A DNA stretch of 64,000 nucleotides from Acetobacter estunensis (lineage in GTDB: Bacteria > Pseudomonadota > Alphaproteobacteria > Acetobacterales > Acetobacteraceae). The stretch covers positions 62,001 to 126,000 of the forward strand of contig NZ_JAHRDV010000004.1 of NCBI RefSeq assembly GCF_019083805.1. The letters are read 5' to 3'. Shown in pieces: positions 19,963 through 30,033 of this stretch. A program made the position numbers and the translations under genes. The stretch's first letter is position 1, and the number at the start of each line of letters is the position of its first letter. The notes under the pieces were generated by a model. That model did not search any database. It was not told where the DNA came from and saw only the letters and a list, made by a program, of their open reading frames with translations.

Positions 19963-21153
19963 ATGACACCGACATCAGGCCGGCGCGCATTTTTGGGAGG
20001 CACCCTTGGCGCACTCCTGTGCACCCACGCACGAGCGGCCGTCCCAGCTCCACCGGATGTCACCACGCATCCGCCCCGCCAATGGGACAACCACGCGCCC
20101 ACCGGCTACCTGCCGGATCCGGACGTCATCGCGCTTGATCCCTCCTTCAAGAATCTTCTTTTCTCCGGCGCCAGCCTCGAACGGGTGCTGACCGGCGGCG
20201 GCTGGCTGGAAGGACCGACCTGGTTGAGCGAGGCCCGTCTTCTGCTGCTCAGCGACACGATCCACAGCGAACAGTATCGCTTCATTCCCCCCGAACGCAT
20301 GGGTGAAGAGGGCAGTCTGTCGCTCTATCGCGCCGAAAGCTACCACAGCAACGGCAACACACTGGACACACAAGACCGCATCATCACCTGCGAGCACGAC
20401 ATGCGCCGTGTCATCCGATGGGAACACGATGGAAGCTGTCACGTCGTCGCAGACGCTTTCGAAGGAAAACCACTCAACTCCCCCAACGATGTGATCGTGC
20501 ATCCGCAAGACGGCAGCATCTGGTTTACCGATCCGGCCTATGGCGACACGCTGATCGAAGGACACCCCGATGCACCGGGGGGACGCGCCAACCGGGACGG
20601 TAAGCTGCGCTGGCAGATCGGCTCCGAACTGCCCGTTCAATTCGCCGGTCACACGCGACAGGACGATCATGTCTTTCGTGTCGATGGAGACAGCGGAAAA
20701 ATCGAAGCGGTTCTGACGCAGGATCAGGTGCTAAGCCCGAACGGCCTGTGCTTTTCCCCTGATCTGAAAACCTTTTATGTGATTTCGACCATGCCCGACC
20801 CCGGCCAGACCGGCACAAAAGGCTCACCCATGATCCACGCTTTCGACATGGTGGACGGACGCCCGCGCAACGGACGCATCTTCACTGACATGAAATTCGA
20901 AAACCACCAGATGATGCCAGACGGAATGCGGGCGGATGTCTTCGGCAACCTCTGGTGCGGAGCATCCGGTCCATTCGGACTGGCAGGCGTGTTCTGCTTC
21001 AATCCGGCAGGCGAGTTGATCGGACATATCCGCCTGCCCTATGGCTGCTCGAACCTGACATTCGGCGGAGTGAAGCGCAACGAACTCTATATGTGCTGCG
21101 GCCATGAATTGTATCGGCTGCTTCTGGAAACACAGGGCGCGGGATTATCCTGA
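19963..21153 (+). CDS. SMP-30/gluconolactonase-like exported hydrolase
   Basis: 396 residues. The N-terminus has a Tat-type signal (GRRAFLGGTLGALL ending near THARAAV), so it is probably folded before export to the periplasm. The mature part is a six-bladed propeller of the SMP-30/LRE family, with GWLEGPTWL, NSPNDVIVHPQDGSIWFTDPAYGD and LSPNGLCFSPD supplying the metal ligands. It probably hydrolyses an aldonolactone such as glucono-delta-lactone made by periplasmic dehydrogenases. ATG 19963 is chosen over ATG 19957 because GGGAGG (19951-19956) is 6 nt upstream. Confidence 0.88.
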   Translation: MTPTSGRRAFLGGTLGALLCTHARAAVPAPPDVTTHPPRQWDNHAPTGYLPDPDVIALDPSFKNLLFSGASLERVLTGGGWLEGPTWLSEARLLLLSDTIHSEQYRFIPPERMGEEGSLSLYRAESYHSNGNTLDTQDRIITCEHDMRRVIRWEHDGSCHVVADAFEGKPLNSPNDVIVHPQDGSIWFTDPAYGDTLIEGHPDAPGGRANRDGKLRWQIGSELPVQFAGHTRQDDHVFRVDGDSGKIEAVLTQDQVLSPNGLCFSPDLKTFYVISTMPDPGQTGTKGSPMIHAFDMVDGRPRNGRIFTDMKFENHQMMPDGMRADVFGNLWCGASGPFGLAGVFCFNPAGELIGHIRLPYGCSNLTFGGVKRNELYMCCGHELYRLLLETQGAGLS

Positions 21154-21294
21154 CGCCCTACTCACAAAGTGAAACATCATGCAGGGATCACGGTTTTCTA
21201 CAAAATTATAAAACCGTATCGAACACGCGCTCTCGATGTGCGATACCATACCGGCCTCCCCCATATCTGCGACTTATTCTTTCCACTCTCTCTG

Positions 21295-23328
21295 TCATTG
21301 CGCGCCCTGCATAAGGCTCTCCAATCGCCCATGCAGGGCACCCAACCTTTCCATTGAAACGTTTTCATTCTCCTCTGATTCTATAACGTCTTTTTCCAGA
21401 ACAGCACAGTTCATCGCGCGTATGCGGGCCACCTCCGTCGGCGGTTCCGTGTGTTCCATCCACCAGATAGTAGCCGCTCCGGCCAGTTGCCGAAGCTGGA
21501 ACAAAACATCTGCGCAAAGCGCAAGCTGCTCCGAACGGCGCAAGCCTTCCATTCTGCCCTGCTGGCATAGGATTTCCGCGCGTGTGGAAAACACTCCCGC
21601 CTCTCTCCGCGCCCGCTCGATCTGGGGCCATCCCACTTTCCGAACATCGCTTGCCAACACGGCATAATGCAGATTGGCCCGACAAGCCTCCATTACCCGC
21701 ACCGCAAGCGGCGCGGCAGACCGCGCCGGCCACAGCAGCAGGCAGGCGCCAAGCCCGACAAAGCTGCCCATGATGTTGTTGAGCGCACGCGCCAGCCCCA
21801 CATCCCATCCATGCGCCGGGCTGACGAGATCGGTCACCAGCACGAAAAGCTGGGTCATGAACATTACGCACAACGTGTAGTTCACACTGCGCAGAGCGAT
21901 CGTCAGGGCCGCCAGCGGAAAAACAAGCGCAAGAATGGCCCAGATCGGCAACAGCACACCCATCAGCGCCGCCAGAACACCACCGGCAATGCTGCCCGCC
22001 ACACGTTCGATGGTGCGAAGAAGCGTCGTGTCACGCGAGGGCTGCGTCACCACCACAACCGCCATCATGGCCCAGTAGGCGTATGGCAACGCCAGCCACA
22101 GCGCGAGCAGATAGGCCACCATGACTCCAAGCGAAAGCCGCGCGGCGTGTCGAAGAAAAACCGGATGCGTCCATGACTTTACAACAGGAGGAGTGCCAGC
22201 AGAAGAACCACGGACCGGCGAGACATCCGCCTTGCGCCATGCTGTTTGCAGGTCCGTCAGCGCGTCCGCGCACAGATGAGCTCCACGAGTGAACAGATCC
22301 GTATCCCGCTCCCCAGCCGTGCGAAGAAATCTGATGGATTGATCAAGGCTTTCCGCACGCGGTTCGACACGTTGCAATTCGCGCGCGACCCGTTGCAGGG
22401 TCGCGACCACCAGACGGATCGTGCGGGACGCCACGGGCGAAGATGCGCAGGTGAAAGCGGCATGCTCGAACGCCATCGCCGCCACGAAAATGCGATCGCT
22501 TGCCTCCACGGCGGGCAGGAGGGTAGCCCACGTGCGGCTGGTCGTGGGAGCGGGGCCAATCCCCAGCGCCTCCACCCGCCCGCGCGTCTGTTCGATACGC
22601 AGACGGATGTCGCGTCGCCACGCACTGATCGTGGTCGGCGTCCCGATTTCCTCATCGCCTATGTGCAAAAGCCGTTCCAGCATCCGCGCCTGTTCACGGA
22701 AGATGGCCGCACAGGCCTGTCGTTGCGGGGCATAGGGATCGACCGGCCACGCTAGCACGCACACCACGGTCGCCCACACAGTCCCCAGAACGAACAGACC
22801 GGAAAGATCCAGAGCACCCATGGGTGTTTGCGGATAACACACCGCCACCACGCCCACGATGGCGGCAAGAACGCTGATCTGTGTGGCCACAGCCCCCCGC
22901 ACACGCGCAAGCCCGCACAAAAAGCTGATCGCTCCCAACCCCACGAGCGAGGGCCATAGCCCCCACCCGGCCAGCATGGCCACAAGACCCGTGATGACGG
23001 TACCCGCCGCACCGAAGGTCAGCATCGCCCGCAATCGTGCCGCCAGCAATCCGCCCGGATCGACCAGACAGGTCCAGAACGCGGCAAATGCGGACCAGGC
23101 CATCAGAGGCGCGTGCAACCACATGGCCACAACCATCACCACTCCGACCGCCACACCAGCACGTAACCCCTCCCGCACCGCAATCTGCTCGGGGGCCAGC
23201 GGAATGGCGCGCGCGCCCAGCCAGTGTGTGAGGGTGGACGGCATCACGCTGCTTCTGAAAGACAGAAGCAGACGCACAACATGACGGAAGGGGACAGGTG
23301 CAGCGGGATTCATAAGACTTGCCACCAT
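21295..23328 (-). CDS. FUSC-family (fusaric acid resistance/AaeB-like) membrane exporter
   Basis: A 677-residue inner-membrane protein with two blocks of about five to six helices (about 50-190 and 400-550), each followed by a soluble region, the layout of FUSC/AaeB exporters of aromatic acids. LALPYAYWAMMAVVVVTQPSRDTTLLRTIERVAGSIAGGVLAALMG spans the best-conserved family region. The substrate is unknown. No membrane-fusion partner lies beside it. Alternative starts are at 23313 and further in. It lies 77 nt downstream of the MFS gene on the same strand. Confidence 0.87.
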   Translation of the reverse strand: MVASLMNPAAPVPFRHVVRLLLSFRSSVMPSTLTHWLGARAIPLAPEQIAVREGLRAGVAVGVVMVVAMWLHAPLMAWSAFAAFWTCLVDPGGLLAARLRAMLTFGAAGTVITGLVAMLAGWGLWPSLVGLGAISFLCGLARVRGAVATQISVLAAIVGVVAVCYPQTPMGALDLSGLFVLGTVWATVVCVLAWPVDPYAPQRQACAAIFREQARMLERLLHIGDEEIGTPTTISAWRRDIRLRIEQTRGRVEALGIGPAPTTSRTWATLLPAVEASDRIFVAAMAFEHAAFTCASSPVASRTIRLVVATLQRVARELQRVEPRAESLDQSIRFLRTAGERDTDLFTRGAHLCADALTDLQTAWRKADVSPVRGSSAGTPPVVKSWTHPVFLRHAARLSLGVMVAYLLALWLALPYAYWAMMAVVVVTQPSRDTTLLRTIERVAGSIAGGVLAALMGVLLPIWAILALVFPLAALTIALRSVNYTLCVMFMTQLFVLVTDLVSPAHGWDVGLARALNNIMGSFVGLGACLLLWPARSAAPLAVRVMEACRANLHYAVLASDVRKVGWPQIERARREAGVFSTRAEILCQQGRMEGLRRSEQLALCADVLFQLRQLAGAATIWWMEHTEPPTEVARIRAMNCAVLEKDVIESEENENVSMERLGALHGRLESLMQGAQ

Positions 23329-23405
23329 AGCCCACTGCTGTGCCCCGCTTCAGGGGGCGAAACACTTTGTCTTCACGCTGTTGTGAAAGTGCCGCACTTC
23401 TCGGG

Positions 23406-24566
23406 TCAGAGGACGCGTTTTGGTATCGTCGCAAAGCGGGCACAGAAAGGAAGCAGCCCCATCAAAGCTCCCAAACCCCAAAATGCCGTCCGCAACCCGA
23501 CGAACTGGGCCACGAACCCGATCACTGCGGGTCCGAGCAGAATACCAGCATACCCCACCAGCGTGAGAGCGGTAACGGCGGCCCCGATTGGCATCACGGT
23601 TTGGAGGCCGGCCTGACGGTAGAGCAGCGGCACGATATTGGACGCGCCAAGGCCGATCAGACCGAAGCCCGCCAGTGTCACTGCAGGGACCGGCACGGTA
23701 AGGAGCACGACAAAACCTGCCACAGACAGCAGGCCACCCCCTGCAAGCACCGCCACATCCCCGATGCGTGCCGTCAGCGCGTCTCCACCTAGACGCCCCA
23801 CCGTCATGGCGACAGCGAAAAGCATGTAAGCCAGACCGCCGCGCGCCACCGGAACGAGTCCGGAACTCGTAATCAGCAACGCTCCCCAGTCGAGCACTGC
23901 ACCTTCCACGAGAAAAAGAAGACCCGCGAGACCCGCGAGCAGAAGAACAATCCCGCGCGGCCATGCGAACGCGGCTCCCACCTCTCCCGCTGCGGTCCGC
24001 AGCAGGCGAGGGGCGGTCACCCCCATCGCGACCAGGATGACACCCGCGCAAAGGAGCGTGTCCGCGAAAGGATGAGGCCACAGCGACAGCAGAAAGGTCA
24101 TCAATCCGGCCCCGATGCAGCCTCCCAGACTGAACTGGGCATGAAATCCCGACATCAAGGGTCGGCTCAACCCACGCTCGACCTCCACCCCATGAATGTT
24201 CATGGCCACATCCATGCTGCCCAACGCCCCGCCAAACAGAAGCAGAGATGCCCCCAGCGTCAGCGGTGTCGAGGCAACGGCCAGAAGCGGAAGAATGAGC
24301 ATCAGAGACAGACCGCCCGCCACAATGACGGGCCGCGCGCCATGCCGGGCACACAACCACCCTGCCAGCAGCATGGCCAGAACCGACCCCAGTCCCAGAC
24401 ACAGCAGCAACAGCCCCATTGCGCCGGTATCCACACCCAGTCGCGCCCGGGCAAACGGCACGAGAGGCGCCCAACAGGCAAAGGCAAAACCACTTGTGAA
24501 AAAGGACAGTCGTGTCGCCAGAGAGGCGGAAGTCAGCACGCTGGGAACAGTTTCTGTCGGTGACAT
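23406..24566 (-). CDS. MFS transporter (YbjJ/FucP-like)
   Basis: A 386-residue protein with about 12 transmembrane helices starting MSPTETVPSV. FASGFAFACWAPLVPFARARLGVD-like opening (FTSGFAFACWAPLVPFARARLG), GWLCARHGARPV (the intracellular loop 2-3 signature), and GALGSMDVAMNIHGVEVERG are typical of the YbjJ-like branch, often annotated as sugar or drug transporters. The frame is open upstream to 24695, but that part overlaps the permease gene. It starts 4 nt after that gene's stop, so they form one unit. Confidence 0.85.
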   Translation of the reverse strand: MSPTETVPSVLTSASLATRLSFFTSGFAFACWAPLVPFARARLGVDTGAMGLLLLCLGLGSVLAMLLAGWLCARHGARPVIVAGGLSLMLILPLLAVASTPLTLGASLLLFGGALGSMDVAMNIHGVEVERGLSRPLMSGFHAQFSLGGCIGAGLMTFLLSLWPHPFADTLLCAGVILVAMGVTAPRLLRTAAGEVGAAFAWPRGIVLLLAGLAGLLFLVEGAVLDWGALLITSSGLVPVARGGLAYMLFAVAMTVGRLGGDALTARIGDVAVLAGGGLLSVAGFVVLLTVPVPAVTLAGFGLIGLGASNIVPLLYRQAGLQTVMPIGAAVTALTLVGYAGILLGPAVIGFVAQFVGLRTAFWGLGALMGLLPFCARFATIPKRVL

Positions 24567-24570
24567 GGTT

Positions 24571-25893
24571 TTACCGGCGACCCGCAGCATACCACAGCGC
24601 CGCCACGACAAAGCCGACATAATAACCAACATCCGCGCCGCCCAGCCACCGCGCGACCGGCCCGGTGTAGAGTGAACTCGTGGAGAACAGCACAACCGTC
24701 AGCACGGACGTCACCACGAAGATCGTGGCCCCGCGCGTCCACCCGACAGGCGGGCGCAGTACATGGCCTTCATCCGCACGCACCGCCGAATGGCCACCCG
24801 TCAGATACCAGTCGGCCAGCACGATCCCACACCACGGCGCGATCCAGTACATCGTCACGAGAAGATAGTCCGTGTACAGCGTGGCATACCGCCCCGCCCC
24901 GACGACCGCGAGGACATAGCCCAACGTGGCCGTGAGAATCGCCGCCGCCACGCGCGGAACATGAATGCCCGCTGAAATCAGGCTGTAGCTCGCCGTGTTG
25001 TCGTTAAAGGAGTTACCGGTGATGGAGGACAGCGCAATCGCTGCCAGCGCCAGCGGCCCGAGCGCGCCCATCGCGTGCTGAAGACTGGCGATCACCGCCA
25101 TGGGGGACGGCTCGGCAATGCTCGACGCCGTAAGCAATCCAAGAATCTGAAACGGCACGGCGGACAGCAACAATCCGGCCAGTGCCAAAAGCACCACCGC
25201 TTTCGGGTCCGAGCGCGCTGGAAGATAGCGCGTGTAGTCCGAGGAATAGGTGGCCCAGGACAAATTGAAGCTTACAAGAATCCCCACTGCGAGCAGAAAG
25301 GTGGACACGCCCACTGGATGAGCGGTGTGGATGACGCTTCCTCCACGCAAGGCAAACGTCACACCGATCAGCGCGAAAACCACCAGCAGTAGAGCGCCAA
25401 GATATTTCTGGAGCGCCTGCACGACATGGTGCCCATAAATCGACGCCACCATCTGAATGGAAACAAGGACTCCAAGCGCCAACCAGAAGGGAAGCGGCGC
25501 TCCCATGAGCGCCAGAAACGCCACCAGAGCGGCGGCGGCCGGCACGTTGTTCACCGCGTCCCAACCCACGCAATAGATCCAGTTGAGAAAGGCCGGTGGC
25601 CGCACGCCCAGCGTGCCCAGCGCCATGCGAGACGCCTCCATCTGCGTCAGCCCTGTGAACGGCCCGATGGCCGCCGCCAGCGCGACAGGCAGCGCGCCCA
25701 CCAGATTGCCGATCAGGATCGCCAGAACACCGGTACGGAAATCAAGACCGAGACTGACGAGCAGCGCACCCGTCACCCAGCCGCCCGGACCGAGATTGGG
25801 CGCGAAATGGCTCCAGAACACCCGGTCCATCTTCATCGTCTTGCGCGCGGCCGGGACCGGCTCGCACACGGAGGCCGCCGAGAGATCCTCCAT
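24571..25893 (-). CDS. NCS1-family cytosine/purine-type permease
   Basis: A 440-residue protein with about 12 helices. FAPNLGPGGWVTGALLVSLGLDFRTGVLAILIGNLVGALPVAL near the start and LSWATYSSDYTRYLP in the middle are NCS1 signatures (CodB/purine-cytosine permeases). It probably imports a nucleobase, hydantoin or similar small ring by cation symport. A GTG at 25917, overlapping the SDR stop as GTGA, is an alternative start that would add eight residues. It sits between an SDR and an MFS gene in a tight minus-strand run. Confidence 0.87.
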   Translation of the reverse strand: MEDLSAASVCEPVPAARKTMKMDRVFWSHFAPNLGPGGWVTGALLVSLGLDFRTGVLAILIGNLVGALPVALAAAIGPFTGLTQMEASRMALGTLGVRPPAFLNWIYCVGWDAVNNVPAAAALVAFLALMGAPLPFWLALGVLVSIQMVASIYGHHVVQALQKYLGALLLVVFALIGVTFALRGGSVIHTAHPVGVSTFLLAVGILVSFNLSWATYSSDYTRYLPARSDPKAVVLLALAGLLLSAVPFQILGLLTASSIAEPSPMAVIASLQHAMGALGPLALAAIALSSITGNSFNDNTASYSLISAGIHVPRVAAAILTATLGYVLAVVGAGRYATLYTDYLLVTMYWIAPWCGIVLADWYLTGGHSAVRADEGHVLRPPVGWTRGATIFVVTSVLTVVLFSTSSLYTGPVARWLGGADVGYYVGFVVAALWYAAGRR

Positions 25894-25913
25894 CAGGCCA
25901 TGACGGCCAGTCG

Positions 25914-26726
25914 TCACGGAGTGACTTCCGGCATCGTCCCGGCCTGACCGGCTGACTGGCGCAGATAATACAACTCCGCCAACGCGGGCGGCAACAGATC
26001 CATGAAACGCGATCCCGCCACGATCCAACGGGGAAAGACGATGCGACGCTCGTTGCGCGCAAGCCCGGTCACGATCCGGTCCACAGCCTTTTCCGTGCGC
26101 GTCAGCCCCGGCATGTGAAACGTGTTGCCCGCCACCATGGGCGTGTCGATGAAGCTGCACACCACGGACGACAGCAGCACGCCTTCCTGTTTCAGGTTAC
26201 CGCCGGTTGCCACCATGAAGCGGTCCACAGCCGCCTTGGTCGCGCAATAAGAAGGCGTGCCGGGAAAGGACACCACACCCGCCACGGAGGCAATGGCCGC
26301 GATTCGTCCCCGCACACCCTCTGCATCCGGAGCCTGTGCCCGCATGACATCAATGGCCGGAAGGACGGTGTTGAGCACTCCGTCGAGATTCACCGCCACC
26401 ATCCGCCGGACCTGAAAGGCGGATTCCGTCGCCGCCACCTCCGAACCGCGCCGATGGGTGCCACCCGTAATGCCCGCGCAGGCTATCACCAGATCGAGCG
26501 GCCCCGCCCCACGCACGGCGGCCTCCATAGGGGCCGCCTCGCTCACATCCAGAACATGCGTGACGGCCTTTGCCCCGGCCTCGACCGCGAGTACTGCGGT
26601 GTCCGCCAGACCGGCGGCATTGCAATCTATGAGAGTGAGAGTCACGCCGGGACGGGCGTGGCGAAGGGCAAGAGCCCGACCGAGGCCGGAGGCGGCGCCG
26701 GTGATAAGGAGAGTATTGGCTTTCAT
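25914..26726 (-). CDS. Short-chain dehydrogenase/reductase
   Basis: A 270-residue classical SDR: TGAASGLG (9-16) for the nucleotide, the catalytic Ser at about 147, Tyr160 and Lys164 in YCATK. The C-terminal segment around FPRWIVAGSRFMDLLPPAL could be membrane-associated. It probably oxidises or reduces an alcohol with NAD(P); the substrate is unknown. It heads the run SDR-NCS1-MFS and is divergent from gmk across a 109-bp gap. Confidence 0.88.
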   Translation of the reverse strand: MKANTLLITGAASGLGRALALRHARPGVTLTLIDCNAAGLADTAVLAVEAGAKAVTHVLDVSEAAPMEAAVRGAGPLDLVIACAGITGGTHRRGSEVAATESAFQVRRMVAVNLDGVLNTVLPAIDVMRAQAPDAEGVRGRIAAIASVAGVVSFPGTPSYCATKAAVDRFMVATGGNLKQEGVLLSSVVCSFIDTPMVAGNTFHMPGLTRTEKAVDRIVTGLARNERRIVFPRWIVAGSRFMDLLPPALAELYYLRQSAGQAGTMPEVTP

Positions 26727-26835
26727 GGTCGCCCTATCAAAGCCTGCCTGCTAGAACGTCGCAACCGATGAACCGTCCAACCTTGGACAAAACAGCACAT
26801 CCAGCAGACCCGGCACGGAGACCGACCGCACCGCC

Positions 26836-27486
26836 ATGACCCGCACAGCCGCGACCACTCCCCCGTCCATCGCACGCCGCGGCGTGTGTTTCATCATCTC
26901 CGCGCCCTCGGGGGCCGGAAAATCCACCATTGCCAACGCCCTTCGCGCCGCCGAACCACGGCTGAAGCATTCCGTCTCCATCACCACGCGCTCTCCCCGT
27001 CCGGGCGAGACCGAAGGCGTGCATTACCATTTCCGCACCATGGAGCAGTTCCGCGAGATGGCCGAGCGCGGCGAATTGCTTGAGTGGGCCACGGTGTTCG
27101 GACGCGGCTACGGCACGCCCCGCGCCCCTGTGGAAGAAGCGCTCGCCTCCGGTCATGACATGGTGTTCGACATCGACTGGCAGGGGCACCGCCAGTTCCG
27201 CGAAGCTCTGCCCACAGATGTGGTGAGCCTGTTCGTGCTGCCCCCGTCCCTGCCCGAACTGGAGCGCCGCCTGACCAGCCGCGCCTCCGACGCCCCCGAA
27301 GAGATCGCGCGCCGCATGGACGCCGCCCGCGCCGAGATTTCCCACTGGCATGAATTCGACCATGTGATCGTTAACTCGGATCTCGACCGCGCCATTCAGG
27401 AAGCGCGCGCCGTGCTCACCGCAGCGCGCCTGCGTACCGTGCGTCAGACCGGTCTTGCCGATTTCGTAACCGGTTTCGATGCCTAA
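26836..27486 (+). CDS. gmk: Guanylate kinase
   Basis: A 216-residue enzyme that phosphorylates GMP to GDP. P-loop SAPSGAGKS (22-30), GMP-binding TTRSPRPGETEGVHYHF and FDIDWQGHRQF are present. Overlaps the hldE start by 8 nt, so translation of the two is linked. Confidence 0.97.
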   Translation: MTRTAATTPPSIARRGVCFIISAPSGAGKSTIANALRAAEPRLKHSVSITTRSPRPGETEGVHYHFRTMEQFREMAERGELLEWATVFGRGYGTPRAPVEEALASGHDMVFDIDWQGHRQFREALPTDVVSLFVLPPSLPELERRLTSRASDAPEEIARRMDAARAEISHWHEFDHVIVNSDLDRAIQEARAVLTAARLRTVRQTGLADFVTGFDA

Positions 27487-28927
27487 TCGGGGAATGGATT
27501 TCTCGACTCTCACGGTCCTGTGCGTCGGTGACGTCATGCTGGACCGATTCCTCTATGGCGAAATGGAGCGCATTTCGCCCGAAGCCCCCGTTCCGGTGCT
27601 GCTCCTGCGTGACCGGCGGGAAATGCCCGGTGGGGCAGGAAACGTCGCGAGCAACATCCTCTCCCTCGGCGCTCGCGCCATCCTGATCGGTCTTGTGGGA
27701 GAAGACGACGCGGCCCTCACCCTGCGCGAAACACTGCGTCAGCGCGTCGGCGTGACCGACATGCTGGTGACGAGCCGCCGCCGCCCAACCATTTGCAAGA
27801 CGCGCTACATCGCCTCCCATCAGCAGGTGGTCCGCGCCGACGAAGAGAGCCGCCTCAAGCTCCAACCAGAGGAAGCGGAGCTTCTCTGCCGTGCCATCGA
27901 CGCACGACTGGATGAAGCAGATGTCGTCATCCTTTCGGACTACGGCAAAGGTGTGTGTGACGCCATGGTCGTCCATCATCTGATCGGAGAAGCGCGCCTG
28001 CGGGGTATTCCCATTTTTGTTGATCCCAAGACGCCGCATTTCCGGCACTACCGGGGAGCAACCTGCATCACCCCCAATGCCCGCGAACTGGCCACTGCGG
28101 CCGCCCTGCCCGTCGGCACCGATGCGGAGGTCGAGGGCGCGGCCCGTAAGGTGATGAAAGAAGCCGAAGCGGACGTGATCCTCGCCACCCGTTCGGAAAA
28201 AGGCATGATGCTCATTCCCGCCAGTGGAGAGGCCGTCGCCATCCCCGCGCGCGCGCGGGAGGTGTTCGATGTATCCGGCGCGGGCGACACGGTGATCGCC
28301 ACCATGGCCCTTGGCGTGGCGTCAGGCATGCCATGGCCGGAAGCCATGCGTGTCGCCAACGCCGCTGCGGGCGTTGTCGTGGCCAAGCTGGGCACGGCGA
28401 CCGCCGATATTCGCGAGGTGATGCGGGAACTGGCCGCCGACGACGCGCCCGCAGTCTCGCCCCATCTGCTCACCCGCGATGCCGCACGCCAACAGGTCGA
28501 AGCCTGGAAATCACAGGGGCTTAAGGTTGGTTTCACCAATGGTTGCTTCGATATCCTTCATCCCGGCCATGTGAGTCTGCTAGCCGCAGCACGCGCGGAA
28601 TGCGACCGGCTGATCGTGGCGCTGAACGACGACGACAGTATCCGACGTCTCAAGGGCCCGACACGCCCCGTGAACACGCTGACATCACGCGCCACCGTCA
28701 TGGCAGCCATCCGGCATGTCGATGCGCTGGTATCCTTTGCCGAAGATACACCACTGGAAACGATCCGCGCGCTCACGCCCGATGTTCTGATAAAGGGCGC
28801 GGATTATGCGCCGGAAGACGTGGTGGGAGCGGCCGACGTGATTGCCACAGGCGGACGTCTGTTTCTGGCCGATCTTCAAGACGGCCATTCAACGACGGCA
28901 ATGATCGGGCGCATTCGCACGGACTAA
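27479..28927 (+). CDS. hldE: Bifunctional heptose 7-phosphate kinase / heptose 1-phosphate adenylyltransferase
   Basis: A 482-residue two-domain enzyme for making ADP-heptose for the lipopolysaccharide core. The PfkB-type kinase occupies about 1-320 (PGGAGNVASN near the start, SGAGDTV at 266-272); the nucleotidyltransferase occupies about 345-482, beginning GFTNGCFDILHPGH (351-364). ATG 27479 lies inside gmk; ATG 27494 is the alternative. A decayed second copy of part of its 3' end lies at 30097-30306, beyond a low-GC glycosyltransferase gene. Confidence 0.96.
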   Translation: MPNRGMDFSTLTVLCVGDVMLDRFLYGEMERISPEAPVPVLLLRDRREMPGGAGNVASNILSLGARAILIGLVGEDDAALTLRETLRQRVGVTDMLVTSRRRPTICKTRYIASHQQVVRADEESRLKLQPEEAELLCRAIDARLDEADVVILSDYGKGVCDAMVVHHLIGEARLRGIPIFVDPKTPHFRHYRGATCITPNARELATAAALPVGTDAEVEGAARKVMKEAEADVILATRSEKGMMLIPASGEAVAIPARAREVFDVSGAGDTVIATMALGVASGMPWPEAMRVANAAAGVVVAKLGTATADIREVMRELAADDAPAVSPHLLTRDAARQQVEAWKSQGLKVGFTNGCFDILHPGHVSLLAAARAECDRLIVALNDDDSIRRLKGPTRPVNTLTSRATVMAAIRHVDALVSFAEDTPLETIRALTPDVLIKGADYAPEDVVGAADVIATGGRLFLADLQDGHSTTAMIGRIRTD

Positions 28928-29163
28928 GTTCCGCCACCTGCTTTCAGGGCAGCACGTCTTCTGGCTCGTCGCGTTCCAACCCTCATGTTTAGAGAACGAA
29001 TTGCGTGCACAGTCGAGAAAGCCATATCTCACACATCATTACCCAAAACGATTATTTCGCATTTTGACGATCCAAAATGATTATCTTCAGGCTCTCGACA
29101 CATCATCTTAACCAACACGCATCTATTTTCGGAACATCACTCACCGATTACGAAGAGCTGTTT

Positions 29164-29892
29164 ATGAAATACATTTATATCAACAGGGATTGTGACACGG
29201 GCCGCCGTGAAGAGTTCCTTCGCAATAACGCTCATATTCCTCACCTTCAACGCTTTAGTGCCATTGACGGCAAAACATTGAATATGGACGAATTAAAGAC
29301 GCAGGGTATTCTGGAAGGCACGCCCGATTATACTCCTGGTGCCGTTGGAAGCGCCCTGTCTCATCTTCTCCTGTGGAATGCCGTGGCCGAACACGCGACA
29401 AGCACCACGATTTTCGAAGATGATGCCATTACATGTCATAATTTCGTCGCTGAATCCGACCGTGTTCTTCAGTCTTTGGCGCCGGATTGGGACATCATAT
29501 TGTGGGGGAATAATTACGATACCACACTTACTATTGACCTTATCCCCGGCATTTCTCCATGCGTGATCAGTTTCAATGAAACCAGTTTAAAAAAGAACGC
29601 GGAACATTTCACTGAAATGGATATGTCCAGTCGTCCGTTTCGGCTTTTCCAGACATTTGGAATCTGTGGCTATTCCATTTCACCGAAGGGGGCTCAGACA
29701 CTCATAAACACCTGTATTCCAATTCGCGAATGCAGTTATTTTCAGTTTGGTCTCAACCGCGTGATCACCAATGGGGCGCTGGATCACATCATGTCTCACT
29801 ATTACAAGGATATGATGGCCTATTCCAGCCTCCCTCCCCTCTGTATCAGCAAAAATGACAAGAGCGTATCAACCATTACAGAGCATCCCTGA
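29164..29892 (+). CDS. Glycosyltransferase family 25 (lipopolysaccharide sugar transferase)
   Basis: A 242-residue protein starting MKYIYINRD. GAVGSALSHLLLWNAVAEH (59-77) followed by IFEDDA (83-88) is the family-25 signature for galactose/glucose transfer to lipopolysaccharide; the acidic EDD binds the metal-nucleotide-sugar. The longer frame from 29077 lacks family-like residues. Base composition is about 45% GC in the lines I counted, against 60% or more in gmk-hldE, and codon use is AT-rich, suggesting transfer. It lies between hldE and an hldE relic. Two hairpins follow the stop. Confidence 0.85.
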   Translation: MKYIYINRDCDTGRREEFLRNNAHIPHLQRFSAIDGKTLNMDELKTQGILEGTPDYTPGAVGSALSHLLLWNAVAEHATSTTIFEDDAITCHNFVAESDRVLQSLAPDWDIILWGNNYDTTLTIDLIPGISPCVISFNETSLKKNAEHFTEMDMSSRPFRLFQTFGICGYSISPKGAQTLINTCIPIRECSYFQFGLNRVITNGALDHIMSHYYKDMMAYSSLPPLCISKNDKSVSTITEHP

Positions 29893-29929
29893 GATCGCCA
29901 TCACATATTGTCTTAGAGGCCATTTCAAA

Positions 29930-29955
29930 AGTCCATCAGGTCCGCCTGATGGACT
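29930..29955 (+). terminator. Hairpin after the family-25 glycosyltransferase gene
   Basis: A perfect 11-bp stem (29930-29940 with 29945-29955) with a TCCG loop, starting 38 nt after the stop, followed by a weakly T-rich ctttgtgt. Confidence 0.6.
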
Positions 29956-29956
29956 C

Positions 29957-30033
29957 TTTGTGTCTGAATACGGCGAATTCGAAAGTCCGATACGAGAGCA
30001 TCGGAATAAAAATCCGCCGTATTCAGACACAAA
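29957..30033. repeat. 19-bp perfect inverted repeat, arms 39 nt apart
   Basis: Arms at 29957-29975 and 30015-30033 are exact reverse complements, with an AT-rich spacer that contains a small 6-bp hairpin of its own. The right arm runs into aaaattttt. It begins 2 nt after the hairpin at 29930-29955. It may be a strong terminator, or the terminal repeats of a deleted small mobile element; no transposase is present. Confidence 0.7.
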